IMG/VR virus record: IMGVR_UViG_3300019776_000571
Span: 1 to 56,901 of that record
Source: a virus
Reading direction: 5' to 3' (one strand)
DNA length: 56,901 bases
The position numbers and the translations under genes are program-made. A model generated the notes under the pieces. It was not told where the DNA came from. It made no database searches and was given only the letters and a program-made list of their open reading frames with translations. Shown one piece after another: positions 22,863 to 32,749 of this stretch. The stretch's first letter is position 1. Every line of letters starts with the position of its first letter.

Positions 22863-24756
22863 TTTAGTTAAAAAAGACATACGTTACCTTTCAAGAGATT
22901 TTACCTCCTTGAAACAAAATCTTATTGATTTTACAAAAAACTATTTTCCAAATACGTATCAGGATTTTAACGAAACTTCTCCAGGAATGATGTTTTTGGA
23001 AATGGCTGCATATGTTGGTGATGTTCTTTCATATTACACCGACGTTACTTTACAAGAATCAATGATTTTACATGCAACAGAAAGAACTAATATATTTAAT
23101 GCTGCACAATCACTTGGTTATAAACCAAAAAACAGAATTGCTGCAAATGTTACTCTTGATGTTTTTCAAGTAGTTCCTGCTAAAACAGTTACTTCCCCAA
23201 GTGGTAGTTCTATTGTTCCAGATTATTCATATGCTTTTTCTATCGAACCAGGAATGGTAGTTGGACCATCAGCAACAAATGGTACAGAATTTAGAACAGT
23301 TGATTTCATAGACTTTAAATTTAGTTCAGATATTGATCCAACAGAAATAACTCCATTTGAAGTAAATGGAAGTGGTGAAGTTTTATTTTGGTTATTGAAA
23401 AAACAAGTAAAAGCGGTTTCTGGTAATGTAAACTATATTGATTATGAATTTAATGATCCAAAACCATATGATAGAGTTGTTTTGGAAAATCAAGACATGA
23501 TAGAAATTTTATATGGAATCGATTCAGATAATAACGTTTGGTATCATGTTCCGTATTTAGCAGTTGATACTGTTTTCGATCCAGTATTAAATGTTGCAAG
23601 AAACGATAGAGAATTATCTTTACATAGAACTGAAACACCATACTTACTAAAACTTAGAAAGGTTTCAAGGCGATTTACAACAAGAACAGTTGATCAGGGT
23701 ATATATGAAATTCAATTTGGTGCAGGTGTTTCCGATATAGATGATGAAGAACTAATTCCTAATCCAGATTTAATAGGGAATTCACTAACTGGTCTTGAAA
23801 GTTCTGTTTCTTTAGATATTGATCCTTCAAATTATTTATATACAAAGACATACGGACTTGCTCCAAACAATACAACTTTAAGAATATATTATACAACTGG
23901 TAAAGGTATTCAAGATAATGTTGCGAGTGATGTTTTAACAAGAATAATTTCACGTAATATATTATTAGATGAAACTGGTTTAGACCCAGTATTGTATAAT
24001 CAAGCAATTTCAAGTTTGGCTGTAACAAATCCTGTTCCAGCAGTTGGTGGTAAAACAGTTGAGGATATAAATGAAATTCGTCAAAACGCTTTAGCATATT
24101 TTGCTGCTCAAAATAGAGCGGTAACAAAAGAAGATTATATAATCAGAGCATATAGTTTACCATCAAAATATGGTTCAATAGCTAAAGCATATATTACAAA
24201 AGATACACAACTAACAGTTGAATCTATTTATAATAGTGAAAGAATCCAAAACAGTTTGGCTCTAAATTTTTATATTCTTGGATATGATGCAAATGGAAAA
24301 TTAACAACCATTAATGATGCAACAAAAGAGAACTTAAAAACATATTTGAATTATCACAGATTACTAACCGACGCTATTAATATTCGTGATGCGTATATTA
24401 TAAACATAGGTATTGAATTTGATATAATAACATTTCCAGATCAAAATAGTAATCAAGTAATTCTTCGTTGTATAAACAAACTAAAAGAATATTTTGATAT
24501 AAGGAAGTGGCAAATAAATCAACCAATAGTGTTAAGTAATTTATTTACTGAATTGGATAGAGTAGAGGGTGTACAAACTGTTGTTGATATTAGACTTACA
24601 AATTTATATGATCAAACATTGGGTTATTCACCACATGCCTATAATTTACAAGAAGCAACAAGAAATGGAATTGTATTTCCTTCTTTAGACCCTTCAATTT
24701 TTGAATTAAGATTTCCAGACAATGATATTCTCGGTAGAGTGAGGGCATTCGGATGA
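22855..24756 (+). CDS. Baseplate wedge protein gp6-like (baseplate J family)
   Basis: A 633-residue protein. The N-terminus 'KKDIRYLSRDFTSLKQNLIDFTKNYFPNTYQDF' followed by 'GMMFLEMAAYVGDVLSYYTD' is characteristic of the gp6/baseplate-J family. 'RAVTKEDYIIRAYSLPSKYGSIAKAYI' in the middle is the second hallmark. Length is close to T4 gp6 (660). It forms the ring that ties the wedges together. The ATG overlaps the end of gp25 by 8 bases, and the gene's own stop overlaps the next ATG. Confidence 0.85.
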   Translation: MADLVKKDIRYLSRDFTSLKQNLIDFTKNYFPNTYQDFNETSPGMMFLEMAAYVGDVLSYYTDVTLQESMILHATERTNIFNAAQSLGYKPKNRIAANVTLDVFQVVPAKTVTSPSGSSIVPDYSYAFSIEPGMVVGPSATNGTEFRTVDFIDFKFSSDIDPTEITPFEVNGSGEVLFWLLKKQVKAVSGNVNYIDYEFNDPKPYDRVVLENQDMIEILYGIDSDNNVWYHVPYLAVDTVFDPVLNVARNDRELSLHRTETPYLLKLRKVSRRFTTRTVDQGIYEIQFGAGVSDIDDEELIPNPDLIGNSLTGLESSVSLDIDPSNYLYTKTYGLAPNNTTLRIYYTTGKGIQDNVASDVLTRIISRNILLDETGLDPVLYNQAISSLAVTNPVPAVGGKTVEDINEIRQNALAYFAAQNRAVTKEDYIIRAYSLPSKYGSIAKAYITKDTQLTVESIYNSERIQNSLALNFYILGYDANGKLTTINDATKENLKTYLNYHRLLTDAINIRDAYIINIGIEFDIITFPDQNSNQVILRCINKLKEYFDIRKWQINQPIVLSNLFTELDRVEGVQTVVDIRLTNLYDQTLGYSPHAYNLQEATRNGIVFPSLDPSIFELRFPDNDILGRVRAFG

Positions 24757-25925
24757 TATATACATTATACGCTCAAAAAGATACAACTATTTATGAAAAA
24801 TTTGAAACACTTAATAGCGGGTTAGATCCATTATTAGAGTTATCTCACGAAAAAGCATCCACATCATCTTTAGTTTATAACAGTCGTGTTTTAATGAAAT
24901 TTGACATGGATGAAATAGAAAGTAGAGTTAATAGTGGTAAAATTTCTCAAAATGCAAAATACTATTTATCATTACGTTCTGCTGATGTTAGAGAAATTCC
25001 CCAAGAATATAAAATATATGCCTATCCAATAAGTTCTTCTTGGACAAACGGAACTGGAAAATATTTCAATAATCCAATAACTACTGATGGTGTTTCTTGG
25101 AAATATATAAAATCAAAAGCAAATGGAACTGAATGGGATATTCCACCTGCAATTGCAAATTATGAATGGGATACTATTTCACAAACTTGGGTTGATGCCA
25201 ATATTTTATTTGGTGTAAACCTTTCCGCTTACGTAACTTCTTCATATACTTCTGTTGAAGGTGGTGGTACTTGGTGGGATTACGATAATGTAGAATGTAC
25301 TCAATCGTTTTCATATGAATCGTCTGATGTTTATATGAATGTTACTCAGATTGCAAAGAAATGGATAACTGGTTCTGGTAGATTTGTAAATGATGGTTTA
25401 ATTTTAAAATTTAGTGATGAGCTTGAAAAATCAGGTGAAAGTTTAACAAGTCTGAAATTCTTCGGTACTGATAGTAATACAATATATGTTCCAAGATTAC
25501 ACGTTGTTTGGGATGATTCTATATTTATTACTGGAAGTTTAACACAAGTAGATGTTGACGGATTAATGCCAAACATTAAGTTAAAGAAGTTTTATTCACA
25601 AGACGAAAAAGCAAAAATAAAAATACACGCTAATAAAAGATTTCCACAAAAAAATTATACAACTGAAGCATATCATTTAACAAACTATTATTTACCTTCA
25701 TCTTCTTATTATGAAGTAAGAGACGCACATACTGATGAAGTAATTTTACCGTTTGATTATACTGGTTCAAAGATAAGCTGTGATGGTACAAGTAGTTACT
25801 TTAACTTGTGGATGAATTCTTTTCAACCAGAAAGATTTTATAGAATAGTATTAAAGGTTGAAACATCTGGCGGAGATAATGTTCAAATATTTGATAACAA
25901 TTATTACTTTAAGGTTACACGATAA
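24753..25925 (+). CDS. Virion structural protein with DNRLRE-like beta domain
   Basis: A 390-residue beta-rich protein. 'IYTLYAQKDTTIYEKFETLNSGLDP' followed by 'SRVLMKFDMDEIE' and 'YYLSLRSADVREIPQEYKIYAYPISSSW' reads like a DNRLRE-type domain, found in surface and fibre-bearing proteins. Many Tyr, Ser and Thr residues. I cannot assign a T4 equivalent. A role next to the wedge (a gp7/gp8 place in the map) is inferred from its position after gp6. It starts within the gp6 stop codon (ATGA). Confidence 0.6.
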   Translation: MIYTLYAQKDTTIYEKFETLNSGLDPLLELSHEKASTSSLVYNSRVLMKFDMDEIESRVNSGKISQNAKYYLSLRSADVREIPQEYKIYAYPISSSWTNGTGKYFNNPITTDGVSWKYIKSKANGTEWDIPPAIANYEWDTISQTWVDANILFGVNLSAYVTSSYTSVEGGGTWWDYDNVECTQSFSYESSDVYMNVTQIAKKWITGSGRFVNDGLILKFSDELEKSGESLTSLKFFGTDSNTIYVPRLHVVWDDSIFITGSLTQVDVDGLMPNIKLKKFYSQDEKAKIKIHANKRFPQKNYTTEAYHLTNYYLPSSSYYEVRDAHTDEVILPFDYTGSKISCDGTSSYFNLWMNSFQPERFYRIVLKVETSGGDNVQIFDNNYYFKVTR

Positions 25926-25927
25926 TT

Positions 25928-27538
25928 ATGTTAAAGAGAGATACATTAACGGGAAGAATAATAAGTTATACATTAAACAGCGGAGTAGAAAACGAAGGTT
26001 CGTTGGATGTTGCTGTTATTGATGGTAGATTCCTACGTTCAGAATTTAACAGAGTAATAGATACAAAATTCAAAACATTACCAGCAGCTGTAAATGCAGA
26101 AAATGTTGTTTTAAATAAAATAAAGAAAGCACAGGTGGATATAATGAAACCAGATACATCTACGATACTTCCTTTATCGGTAGATACTACAAAGTTAACA
26201 CCTGCTCAATTAAAAGAATTAGCAAAACAAAATTTCTTGTCAAATATAGCAAATCTGATAGATGAAAACGGTACAAGTCCTGCAAGTTATGAGACAAAAT
26301 TAAATAATATGCAAGAACAATTAGCAACTAAAGATTCTATTATAAGTCAACAAATACAAACAATTTCAAAATTTGATGATGTTTTATCATCTGTTTCTGC
26401 TGAAAGAGCGTTAGCTATTGCAAAAACAGAAAGATTAAGGGCTGCTAATGTTGCCTTACAAAGACATGCAGAAGAGAAATTAACACGGATACAAAATGAA
26501 GTTGTTGCTCAACGAGAAGAATCTAAAAAATCTGCTGAAGCATTAAAAACTGCTTTGGTAGATAATATAAGTGCAACAAATACAAAACAAGATGTTGATA
26601 TTGAACAACTTAAATTACAAAATTTACAACTTCAACAGAATTTACAAGATACAAATAAAGCAATAATTGATTTAAAAACAACACAAACAACACAAACAAC
26701 ACCTACTACACCGACTACGCCAACAACACCTCCATCATCAGATAAGGAATTTTTCTCCTCTCCTACTTTATCAAGAGAAGGAAAATTATCAGAGTTGGGA
26801 ATTACTGATCCATCAAAGGCAGCATGGAGTAAAGACCCTTCAACCGGTGAAGATATTATTAGTATATCTCAAGATTTCAAAGTTCCTGGCGTTAAGATTA
26901 AAAATGGTAAGGTAATGTTGCCAATAAAATTTGGAGGAGTACAAGGTAAATTTGATTGTTCTAATTTAGGTTTAACTACATTAGAGGGTGCACCGACTGC
27001 ATGTGATTCATTTATTTGTTCAAACAATAAACTTAAAACATTAGAATTTAGTCCAATACGAGTTTATCAGGGAGTTATTGATGTTTCTAATAATCAATTA
27101 GAAAGTTTGGTTGGTGGTCCAAAAATGGGATTTAACGTACAAAAATCTGGTGACAATCCTAACACATATAGAAATACTTTTAGTAGTTATAATTGCTCAA
27201 ACAATAATCTTAAAACATTAGAAGGTTATCCAGATGGTCAAAGTCAAATAGTTAATGATGCAGGACAAATAACATATGTTAAAGAAGTTTCAATAGGACA
27301 ATTTGATTGTTCAAATAATTTATTATTATCAGACTTACGTTTTGTTACACCAACAAATGTAGATTCTCCAATACTAAAATTTACAGCAACTAAATGTAAT
27401 CTTTCAGATTTATCATTTGATACTACTTCTATTCAATTCAATTGTGAAACATTTGTAGGAGATCAACAAATAAATGGTAAAATTCTCAATATAGAAAAAG
27501 TAAAATCATTCACAAAAGCAAAAACGGTTATTGTATAA
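25928..27538 (+). CDS. Coiled-coil baseplate protein with LRR tail
   Basis: A 536-residue protein. The N-terminal 100 residues may bind the baseplate (MLKRDTLTGRIISYTLNSG). A coiled coil runs about 120-255 (QLATKDSIISQQIQTISKF, LQNLQLQQNLQDTN), followed by a Thr/Pro linker with repeated 'TTPTTP'. Residues 335-536 form leucine-rich repeats of the same type as in the 12763 and 15094 proteins, opening with 'GKFDCSNLGLTTLEGAP'. This pattern (stalk, flexible linker, ligand-binding tail) suggests a short fibre or a trimeric baseplate extension that binds something on the cell. Function is inferred. Confidence 0.65.
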   Translation: MLKRDTLTGRIISYTLNSGVENEGSLDVAVIDGRFLRSEFNRVIDTKFKTLPAAVNAENVVLNKIKKAQVDIMKPDTSTILPLSVDTTKLTPAQLKELAKQNFLSNIANLIDENGTSPASYETKLNNMQEQLATKDSIISQQIQTISKFDDVLSSVSAERALAIAKTERLRAANVALQRHAEEKLTRIQNEVVAQREESKKSAEALKTALVDNISATNTKQDVDIEQLKLQNLQLQQNLQDTNKAIIDLKTTQTTQTTPTTPTTPTTPPSSDKEFFSSPTLSREGKLSELGITDPSKAAWSKDPSTGEDIISISQDFKVPGVKIKNGKVMLPIKFGGVQGKFDCSNLGLTTLEGAPTACDSFICSNNKLKTLEFSPIRVYQGVIDVSNNQLESLVGGPKMGFNVQKSGDNPNTYRNTFSSYNCSNNNLKTLEGYPDGQSQIVNDAGQITYVKEVSIGQFDCSNNLLLSDLRFVTPTNVDSPILKFTATKCNLSDLSFDTTSIQFNCETFVGDQQINGKILNIEKVKSFTKAKTVIV

Positions 27539-27552
27539 CATAGGATATTTTA

Positions 27553-30500
27553 ATGTCAAATTTTAATTATACAAATATAGATTCTATACTTCAAGCAAAC
27601 GGTCCAATACGTGGTACTAGATTTAGATTAACTTCTATAAGAAGAAAATTAGTTGTACCCGTTATAAGTGAACCGACTGATCAATATTTTGGTTTAGAGT
27701 CGAGTCTTGAATTACATGCTTTTTTAGATAATACTAGATATGTGGATAACAGTTCTCTATATGATTTACCATTTAGTATTGAAAGTAGAGTTGAAAGTAT
27801 AACCGCAAATAATGTAACAGAACAAGTAACGAGGAAATATGTTGTAATAGATGTTTACGATCATGTTCAAAGACTTTTAGATTTGCCACCTGAAAAATAT
27901 AAAATTGTTTATAATTTTATTAGAAATTTGATTGGTGGTGCAAGTAATGATACTGATAGATTATTTATTTCTGATATTTCTCAAGATAGAAAAGAAATAA
28001 AATTATCATTAAAATATCCAGATAGTCAAACTGGAAAACAGGCTTTAGAAAACTTTGTTTTAAGTTATTTGGCATCAACTAAATACTTACCACCTATTAT
28101 TTTGAATTTCGGTGAAAATCTGATAGTAGACGTTGTTAATATTGCTTCCGATGGTGATAATACTTACTTTTATGCAAAATTATATGATCCATTACCAAAC
28201 GATGTTGATTTATATTATGAATGTTGGCTAGGAAGCCAGACGTTAAAACCATGGATAGATGTGGTTGATGTTAGATTCGCAGATGAAATTGAAAAAATCC
28301 CTTATATTAAAGGACCTAACTTTGAAGTTGACTATGATTATTGGGTAAACACAGAAACAACATATAAATCTTGGACTGATTTACTTTCAACTAATGTACA
28401 AACATCGCAAGAAATTCTTAACCGATATGTAAATAATACTGGCTCTTCGGTACAACTGAATGTTGATTTTAGAAATTTTGGAAATTTCATATTCTATTCC
28501 TCAGCAGAAGATAGAGTTGCTAATTTCTTTTATAAAACAGAATTAGTTCAACAATATAATTCACAACTTTCAATATTAAACACATATACTGGATCTTTAT
28601 CTTCTAATATTGTAAAAGTAAAAGGACTTAGAGATAAAGTTATAAGTGGATTTGACGATTTTGAAAAGTGGTTGTATTATGAAACAACTGGTAGTAATTT
28701 TTATACTAGTCAATCCGTTGCTTTAGTTACACCATTTCCAAAATATGAAGTTAACATTACTTCAAGTGACTACCATATAGCAACTAAAGAAGGTAAGTAT
28801 AAATTATATCCAGTTACTTCTTCCAATGTTTTGGATTGGTATGATAATATTTTGGACTTGGCTTACGATTATGACTTAAAAAATTATAACTCGCTTAATA
28901 AAGCAATACCAGAATATATCAGAGATGATGGACAAAGTGAACAGTTTACAACTTTTGTAAATATGATTGGACAGCATTTTGATATTTTATATTTATACAC
29001 CGATCACATACTAAAGAAAAACACAAGACAAGAAAATCCAAAAGACGGACTTTCTCAAGATTTGATTTATGAAACAACACGTAATTTAGGATGGACATTA
29101 TCGCATGGAACACAAGCAAAAGACCTTTGGGAATACGCTTTAGGTTTAAGTGGTAGTGGTGAACCAGTTTGGACAGGTAAAACTACAACAAATAAATACT
29201 TAACTAAATCTGAAGAAGAAAGAACAAAAGAAGTTTGGCGTAGAATATTAAATACTCTTCCATATATTTACAAAACAAAGGGAACTGCAAGAAGTGTTAA
29301 AGCATTACTTGCTGCTTATGGTATTCCACAATCAATTCTTGCAATTCGTGAATACGGTGGACCAGATAATGCCGATTTTGGAAAAACTCCAAAGACGGAA
29401 TGGGAAAAATATACAAACTATCTTTCTTTTTTAGGAAGTAGGCAGCAACCAACAACAAATCAATATGTTCGAGTTCCTTGGGAAAAAGTAAATAATACTA
29501 ATAGTCAATGGCAATATCCAGATACTTTGACGTTCCGATGGAAAATGCACAATTCAAAGTATTATGAATACAAAAACGATTCGGTACAAACACTTTTACA
29601 AAAACAATCTGGTAGTAGATTGGATTGGTATGTAACAATAGAGCATGATGGTACAGACTACGATAAAGGAAGTTTGACTTTCCACATGAAAGGTGAGGAC
29701 ATTACCACAACTGGTGGTTGGTCAAAAATATCAGCAGGGTTCAATCATAGTACCGCTGTTAAAACAGACGGAACACTTTGGGGTTGGGGATTGAATACCA
29801 ATGGTCAACTTGGTGATAATTCCACTACAACTAAATCAAGTCCAGTTCAAATTGGAACTCTTTCAAATTGGTCTTATGTATCAGCAGGCGATAACTACAC
29901 ATTAGCAGTTAAAACTGACGGAACACTTTGGGGTTGGGGACAGAACACTTATGGTGAACTTGGTGATAATTCTACTTCAACTAAATCAAGTCCAGTTCAA
30001 ATTGGTACTTTATCTAATTGGTCAAAGGTAGAAGGTGGAAATAACCATGTATTAGCTCTTAAAACTGACGGTACACTTTGGAGTTGGGGTTTTAGTGGTA
30101 ATGGTGAATTGGGTCAAGGTAGTACTGTATCACGTTCTTCTCCAGTACAAATTGGAACTTTATCAACTTGGTCATCTATATCAGCTGGTTCAAACCATTC
30201 ATTTGCTATAAAAAATGATAATACTTTATGGGGTTGGGGTAGAGGTGGTTTTGGTGAATTAGGAGATAATACAACTGTTAATAAATCTTCTCCAGTACAA
30301 ATTGGTTCAAGTTATTCAGTAGTTTCTGCTGGTGGATATTATACATTAGCAGTTAAAACAGACGGAACATTATGGGCTTGGGGTTATAATAATAAATACC
30401 AACTCGGTGATGGTACTACTAATACATATTCATCGCCAATTCAAATAGGTACGGGATTCGCAACAGTATCCGCTGGACCAGATTCTGGTGGGTTGAATTA

Positions 30501-32625
30501 CGCTACATCATTAGCGGTTAAATCCAATGGAACTCTATGGGGTTGGGGTAACAATAGTGATGGACAAGTTGGTACAGACACAGGAGTTGGTTTTCAAGTA
30601 ACTTCACCTATTCAAATTGGTGGTAGTACAGATTGGAATACTGTAAGTGATGGATTAACACATACCGTTGCCTTAAAAACAAATGGTAGTTTGTGGGGTT
30701 GGGGAAATAACGCAAATGGACAAGTTGGTGATAATACAACAGTAACACGTTCATCGCCAGTTCAAATTGGAACTTTAAGTGCAACAGCAATTAGTTCATA
30801 TAAATCTGCTTCAATTACAGACCAATATTTGTATGATGATGTGCCACTAAATATTATGCTACAAAGAAGAGTTTCAACTGATTTAACTTCTTCAAACCAA
30901 ATTTATGACTTTATTCTAAAAACAGGAAAATACGGTAAGATTGTAATTGAACAATCCGCAAGTATTGTTATAAGTGGAAGTGTGAGTGGTAGTTATAATA
31001 AAGCATGGGCTTCTGATGGACAATTATACATAGGTTCTGGTTCAAATCCACAGACTGATAATATACTTTCTGGCTCTATTTTTGAATTAAGATATTGGTC
31101 AAATATATTAAAAACTTCTTCTTTTGATAATCATGTATTAGCACCAAGAGCATACAATGCAAATACTATAACTGGTTCATTCTATGACTTACAAGGTCAA
31201 TGGGAGTTTTGGAAAAAATTTGATGCTGCGGCAACTACAAGTATTATAAGTAGTCATCCAGACCAAACAAAGAATACTTTTTATAGTTCTTCTAAATTTG
31301 CTTATCTGAATGGATTCAATACTTCTTCATTTAAGTCGGTAGTTGAAACATATAACATGGAAGTTGCAACTATTGCAAACAATACACCATTTACAGAAAA
31401 AGTAAGAATTGATTCTGCTTCATTACAAGATTCATTACAATTTGATGAGTCTGTTACTGTAACACAGTTTGATAAATATTCAATAGATTTGAATAAGTTA
31501 ATGGTTGCATTTTCACCACAACATATAATAAATGAAGATATTTATGAATCGTTGGGATATGTTGAACTTGATAATTATTTGGGTGATTATTCTACTGTTA
31601 ACATGGATGAATACCCACAGTTAAAGTTATTATCAGCGGAGTATTGGAAAAAATATCAAAATAAAAATGATTTTACTGCTTATATAGATTTAATAGCTAA
31701 ATTTGATTTTAGTGTATTTGATCAAATACGTCAAGTTTTACCACTTCGTGTAAATGAAATATTAGGTTTGGTTGTAGAGCCAAATGTTTTAGAAAGATCT
31801 AAAGTTAAAGTTTTAAGAGAATTTGGTGCAGAAAAATCTGAAATAATTGATACAAATGATATTTCAAAATTACCGAAATCACGAGCAACATTATCTAAAG
31901 AAAAAGCTACTGTAATGATTGGATTCGATGAAAATTATGGTAGTGAATTATTAGAAGTTGGTGGTGAATTTGAAATAGAAACTACGTTTAAAAATGAATT
32001 ACAAGAAATATCTGGTGAGCGTGATTATAACTTTAATACTAATTTGGTAGTAAATAAAACTACTGGCAGTTTTGTCATTCCTCCAAAAGTTGTTACTGCT
32101 GAAAAAAATAAATTAAAAACTAATATCGGTAACAATAAAGCATTTTCTGCAACTATAAAAGAATTTAATTCAAGTGTATCTGCAAAACCAACACTAACAA
32201 CTACTGAATTATGGTACACACCAGAAGTAGAAGCAATTTCTACTACGTTCTTAGCATCCGATGCGGTATCTAGTTTTACATCTCTAAGTCAAAACGCTTT
32301 GGAAAAGGAAACAGCTCTATTTTTACAAATAGATAACTATAACTCAGATGGATATTATTCAACATTTGAACCAGTATACAGTACAGCACAAGATTATATA
32401 AATGACAATGCTAGTTCATACAACACAATATCGGTAGAATATGTTAGTCCAGACTCATTAAGAACAGCTCAACAGAACTATATGTTTGCTGGTTGTAAAT
32501 TAGAAGGTGAAAATGGTGAAGGTATTAACGATGTAACATACCCAGCTGTAACACCATTCGGTGGCTCAATAGTTGAAGTTACAACTGATAATGTTTTAGA
32601 GGATGTTTTGTTTATAATAGAGTAA
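27553..32625 (+). CDS. Giant baseplate/tail protein with RCC1 propeller inserted in a lectin-like domain
   Basis: A 1690-residue protein. The first 640 residues are wedge-type; 'RILNTLPYIYKTKGTARSV' followed by 'LAAYGIPQSILAIREYGG' near 580-610 is a stretch I associate with T4-like baseplate proteins. A LamG/concanavalin-like domain starts near 655, is interrupted at 721-1076 by seven RCC1 repeats, and resumes at 1077-1190 ('GQLYIGSGSNPQTDNILSGS'). The remainder, about 1190-1690, is an unrecognised structural region. RCC1 propellers mediate protein-protein binding, so a receptor- or ligand-binding role at the baseplate edge is inferred. The gene belongs to the unit started at 21879. Confidence 0.75.
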   Translation: MSNFNYTNIDSILQANGPIRGTRFRLTSIRRKLVVPVISEPTDQYFGLESSLELHAFLDNTRYVDNSSLYDLPFSIESRVESITANNVTEQVTRKYVVIDVYDHVQRLLDLPPEKYKIVYNFIRNLIGGASNDTDRLFISDISQDRKEIKLSLKYPDSQTGKQALENFVLSYLASTKYLPPIILNFGENLIVDVVNIASDGDNTYFYAKLYDPLPNDVDLYYECWLGSQTLKPWIDVVDVRFADEIEKIPYIKGPNFEVDYDYWVNTETTYKSWTDLLSTNVQTSQEILNRYVNNTGSSVQLNVDFRNFGNFIFYSSAEDRVANFFYKTELVQQYNSQLSILNTYTGSLSSNIVKVKGLRDKVISGFDDFEKWLYYETTGSNFYTSQSVALVTPFPKYEVNITSSDYHIATKEGKYKLYPVTSSNVLDWYDNILDLAYDYDLKNYNSLNKAIPEYIRDDGQSEQFTTFVNMIGQHFDILYLYTDHILKKNTRQENPKDGLSQDLIYETTRNLGWTLSHGTQAKDLWEYALGLSGSGEPVWTGKTTTNKYLTKSEEERTKEVWRRILNTLPYIYKTKGTARSVKALLAAYGIPQSILAIREYGGPDNADFGKTPKTEWEKYTNYLSFLGSRQQPTTNQYVRVPWEKVNNTNSQWQYPDTLTFRWKMHNSKYYEYKNDSVQTLLQKQSGSRLDWYVTIEHDGTDYDKGSLTFHMKGEDITTTGGWSKISAGFNHSTAVKTDGTLWGWGLNTNGQLGDNSTTTKSSPVQIGTLSNWSYVSAGDNYTLAVKTDGTLWGWGQNTYGELGDNSTSTKSSPVQIGTLSNWSKVEGGNNHVLALKTDGTLWSWGFSGNGELGQGSTVSRSSPVQIGTLSTWSSISAGSNHSFAIKNDNTLWGWGRGGFGELGDNTTVNKSSPVQIGSSYSVVSAGGYYTLAVKTDGTLWAWGYNNKYQLGDGTTNTYSSPIQIGTGFATVSAGPDSGGLNYATSLAVKSNGTLWGWGNNSDGQVGTDTGVGFQVTSPIQIGGSTDWNTVSDGLTHTVALKTNGSLWGWGNNANGQVGDNTTVTRSSPVQIGTLSATAISSYKSASITDQYLYDDVPLNIMLQRRVSTDLTSSNQIYDFILKTGKYGKIVIEQSASIVISGSVSGSYNKAWASDGQLYIGSGSNPQTDNILSGSIFELRYWSNILKTSSFDNHVLAPRAYNANTITGSFYDLQGQWEFWKKFDAAATTSIISSHPDQTKNTFYSSSKFAYLNGFNTSSFKSVVETYNMEVATIANNTPFTEKVRIDSASLQDSLQFDESVTVTQFDKYSIDLNKLMVAFSPQHIINEDIYESLGYVELDNYLGDYSTVNMDEYPQLKLLSAEYWKKYQNKNDFTAYIDLIAKFDFSVFDQIRQVLPLRVNEILGLVVEPNVLERSKVKVLREFGAEKSEIIDTNDISKLPKSRATLSKEKATVMIGFDENYGSELLEVGGEFEIETTFKNELQEISGERDYNFNTNLVVNKTTGSFVIPPKVVTAEKNKLKTNIGNNKAFSATIKEFNSSVSAKPTLTTTELWYTPEVEAISTTFLASDAVSSFTSLSQNALEKETALFLQIDNYNSDGYYSTFEPVYSTAQDYINDNASSYNTISVEYVSPDSLRTAQQNYMFAGCKLEGENGEGINDVTYPAVTPFGGSIVEVTTDNVLEDVLFIIE
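29712..30780 (+). repeat. Seven RCC1 repeats in the 27553 gene
   Basis: Seven units of about 50 residues with the pattern 'SAG-x-x-H-T-x-A-V-K-T-D-G-T-L-W-G-W-G'. At DNA level the units share stretches such as AAACAGACGGAACA and GGTTGGGG. Seven blades are enough to close one beta-propeller. The sixth unit is longer by several residues. Confidence 0.85.
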
Positions 32626-32666
32626 ATAAAACTTGTAAAAAATATCAAAAATAGTTATTTCGTTTA

Positions 32667-32674
32667 TATTTATA
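32667..32674 (+). promoter_or_regulatory. Presumed late promoter TATTTATA
   Basis: TATTTATA lies 76 bases before ATG 32750, the largest such distance in the window. Its last base is the first base of the hairpin at 32674-32697. Confidence 0.5.
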
Positions 32675-32705
32675 TGTAACTATATCTGTGGTTACATGGG
32701 TTTTT
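32674..32705 (+). terminator. Hairpin with T run, possible terminator of the baseplate unit
   Basis: ATGTAAC (32674-32680) pairs with GTTACAT (32691-32697), loop of 10 bases, followed by GGGTTTTT. The stem is short. It could end transcripts coming from the 27553 gene while the overlapping promoter restarts transcription. Confidence 0.5.
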
Positions 32706-32749
32706 AAGTTTGTTATTTAATAGTATAATTAAAATAAAAGGAGTATAGT

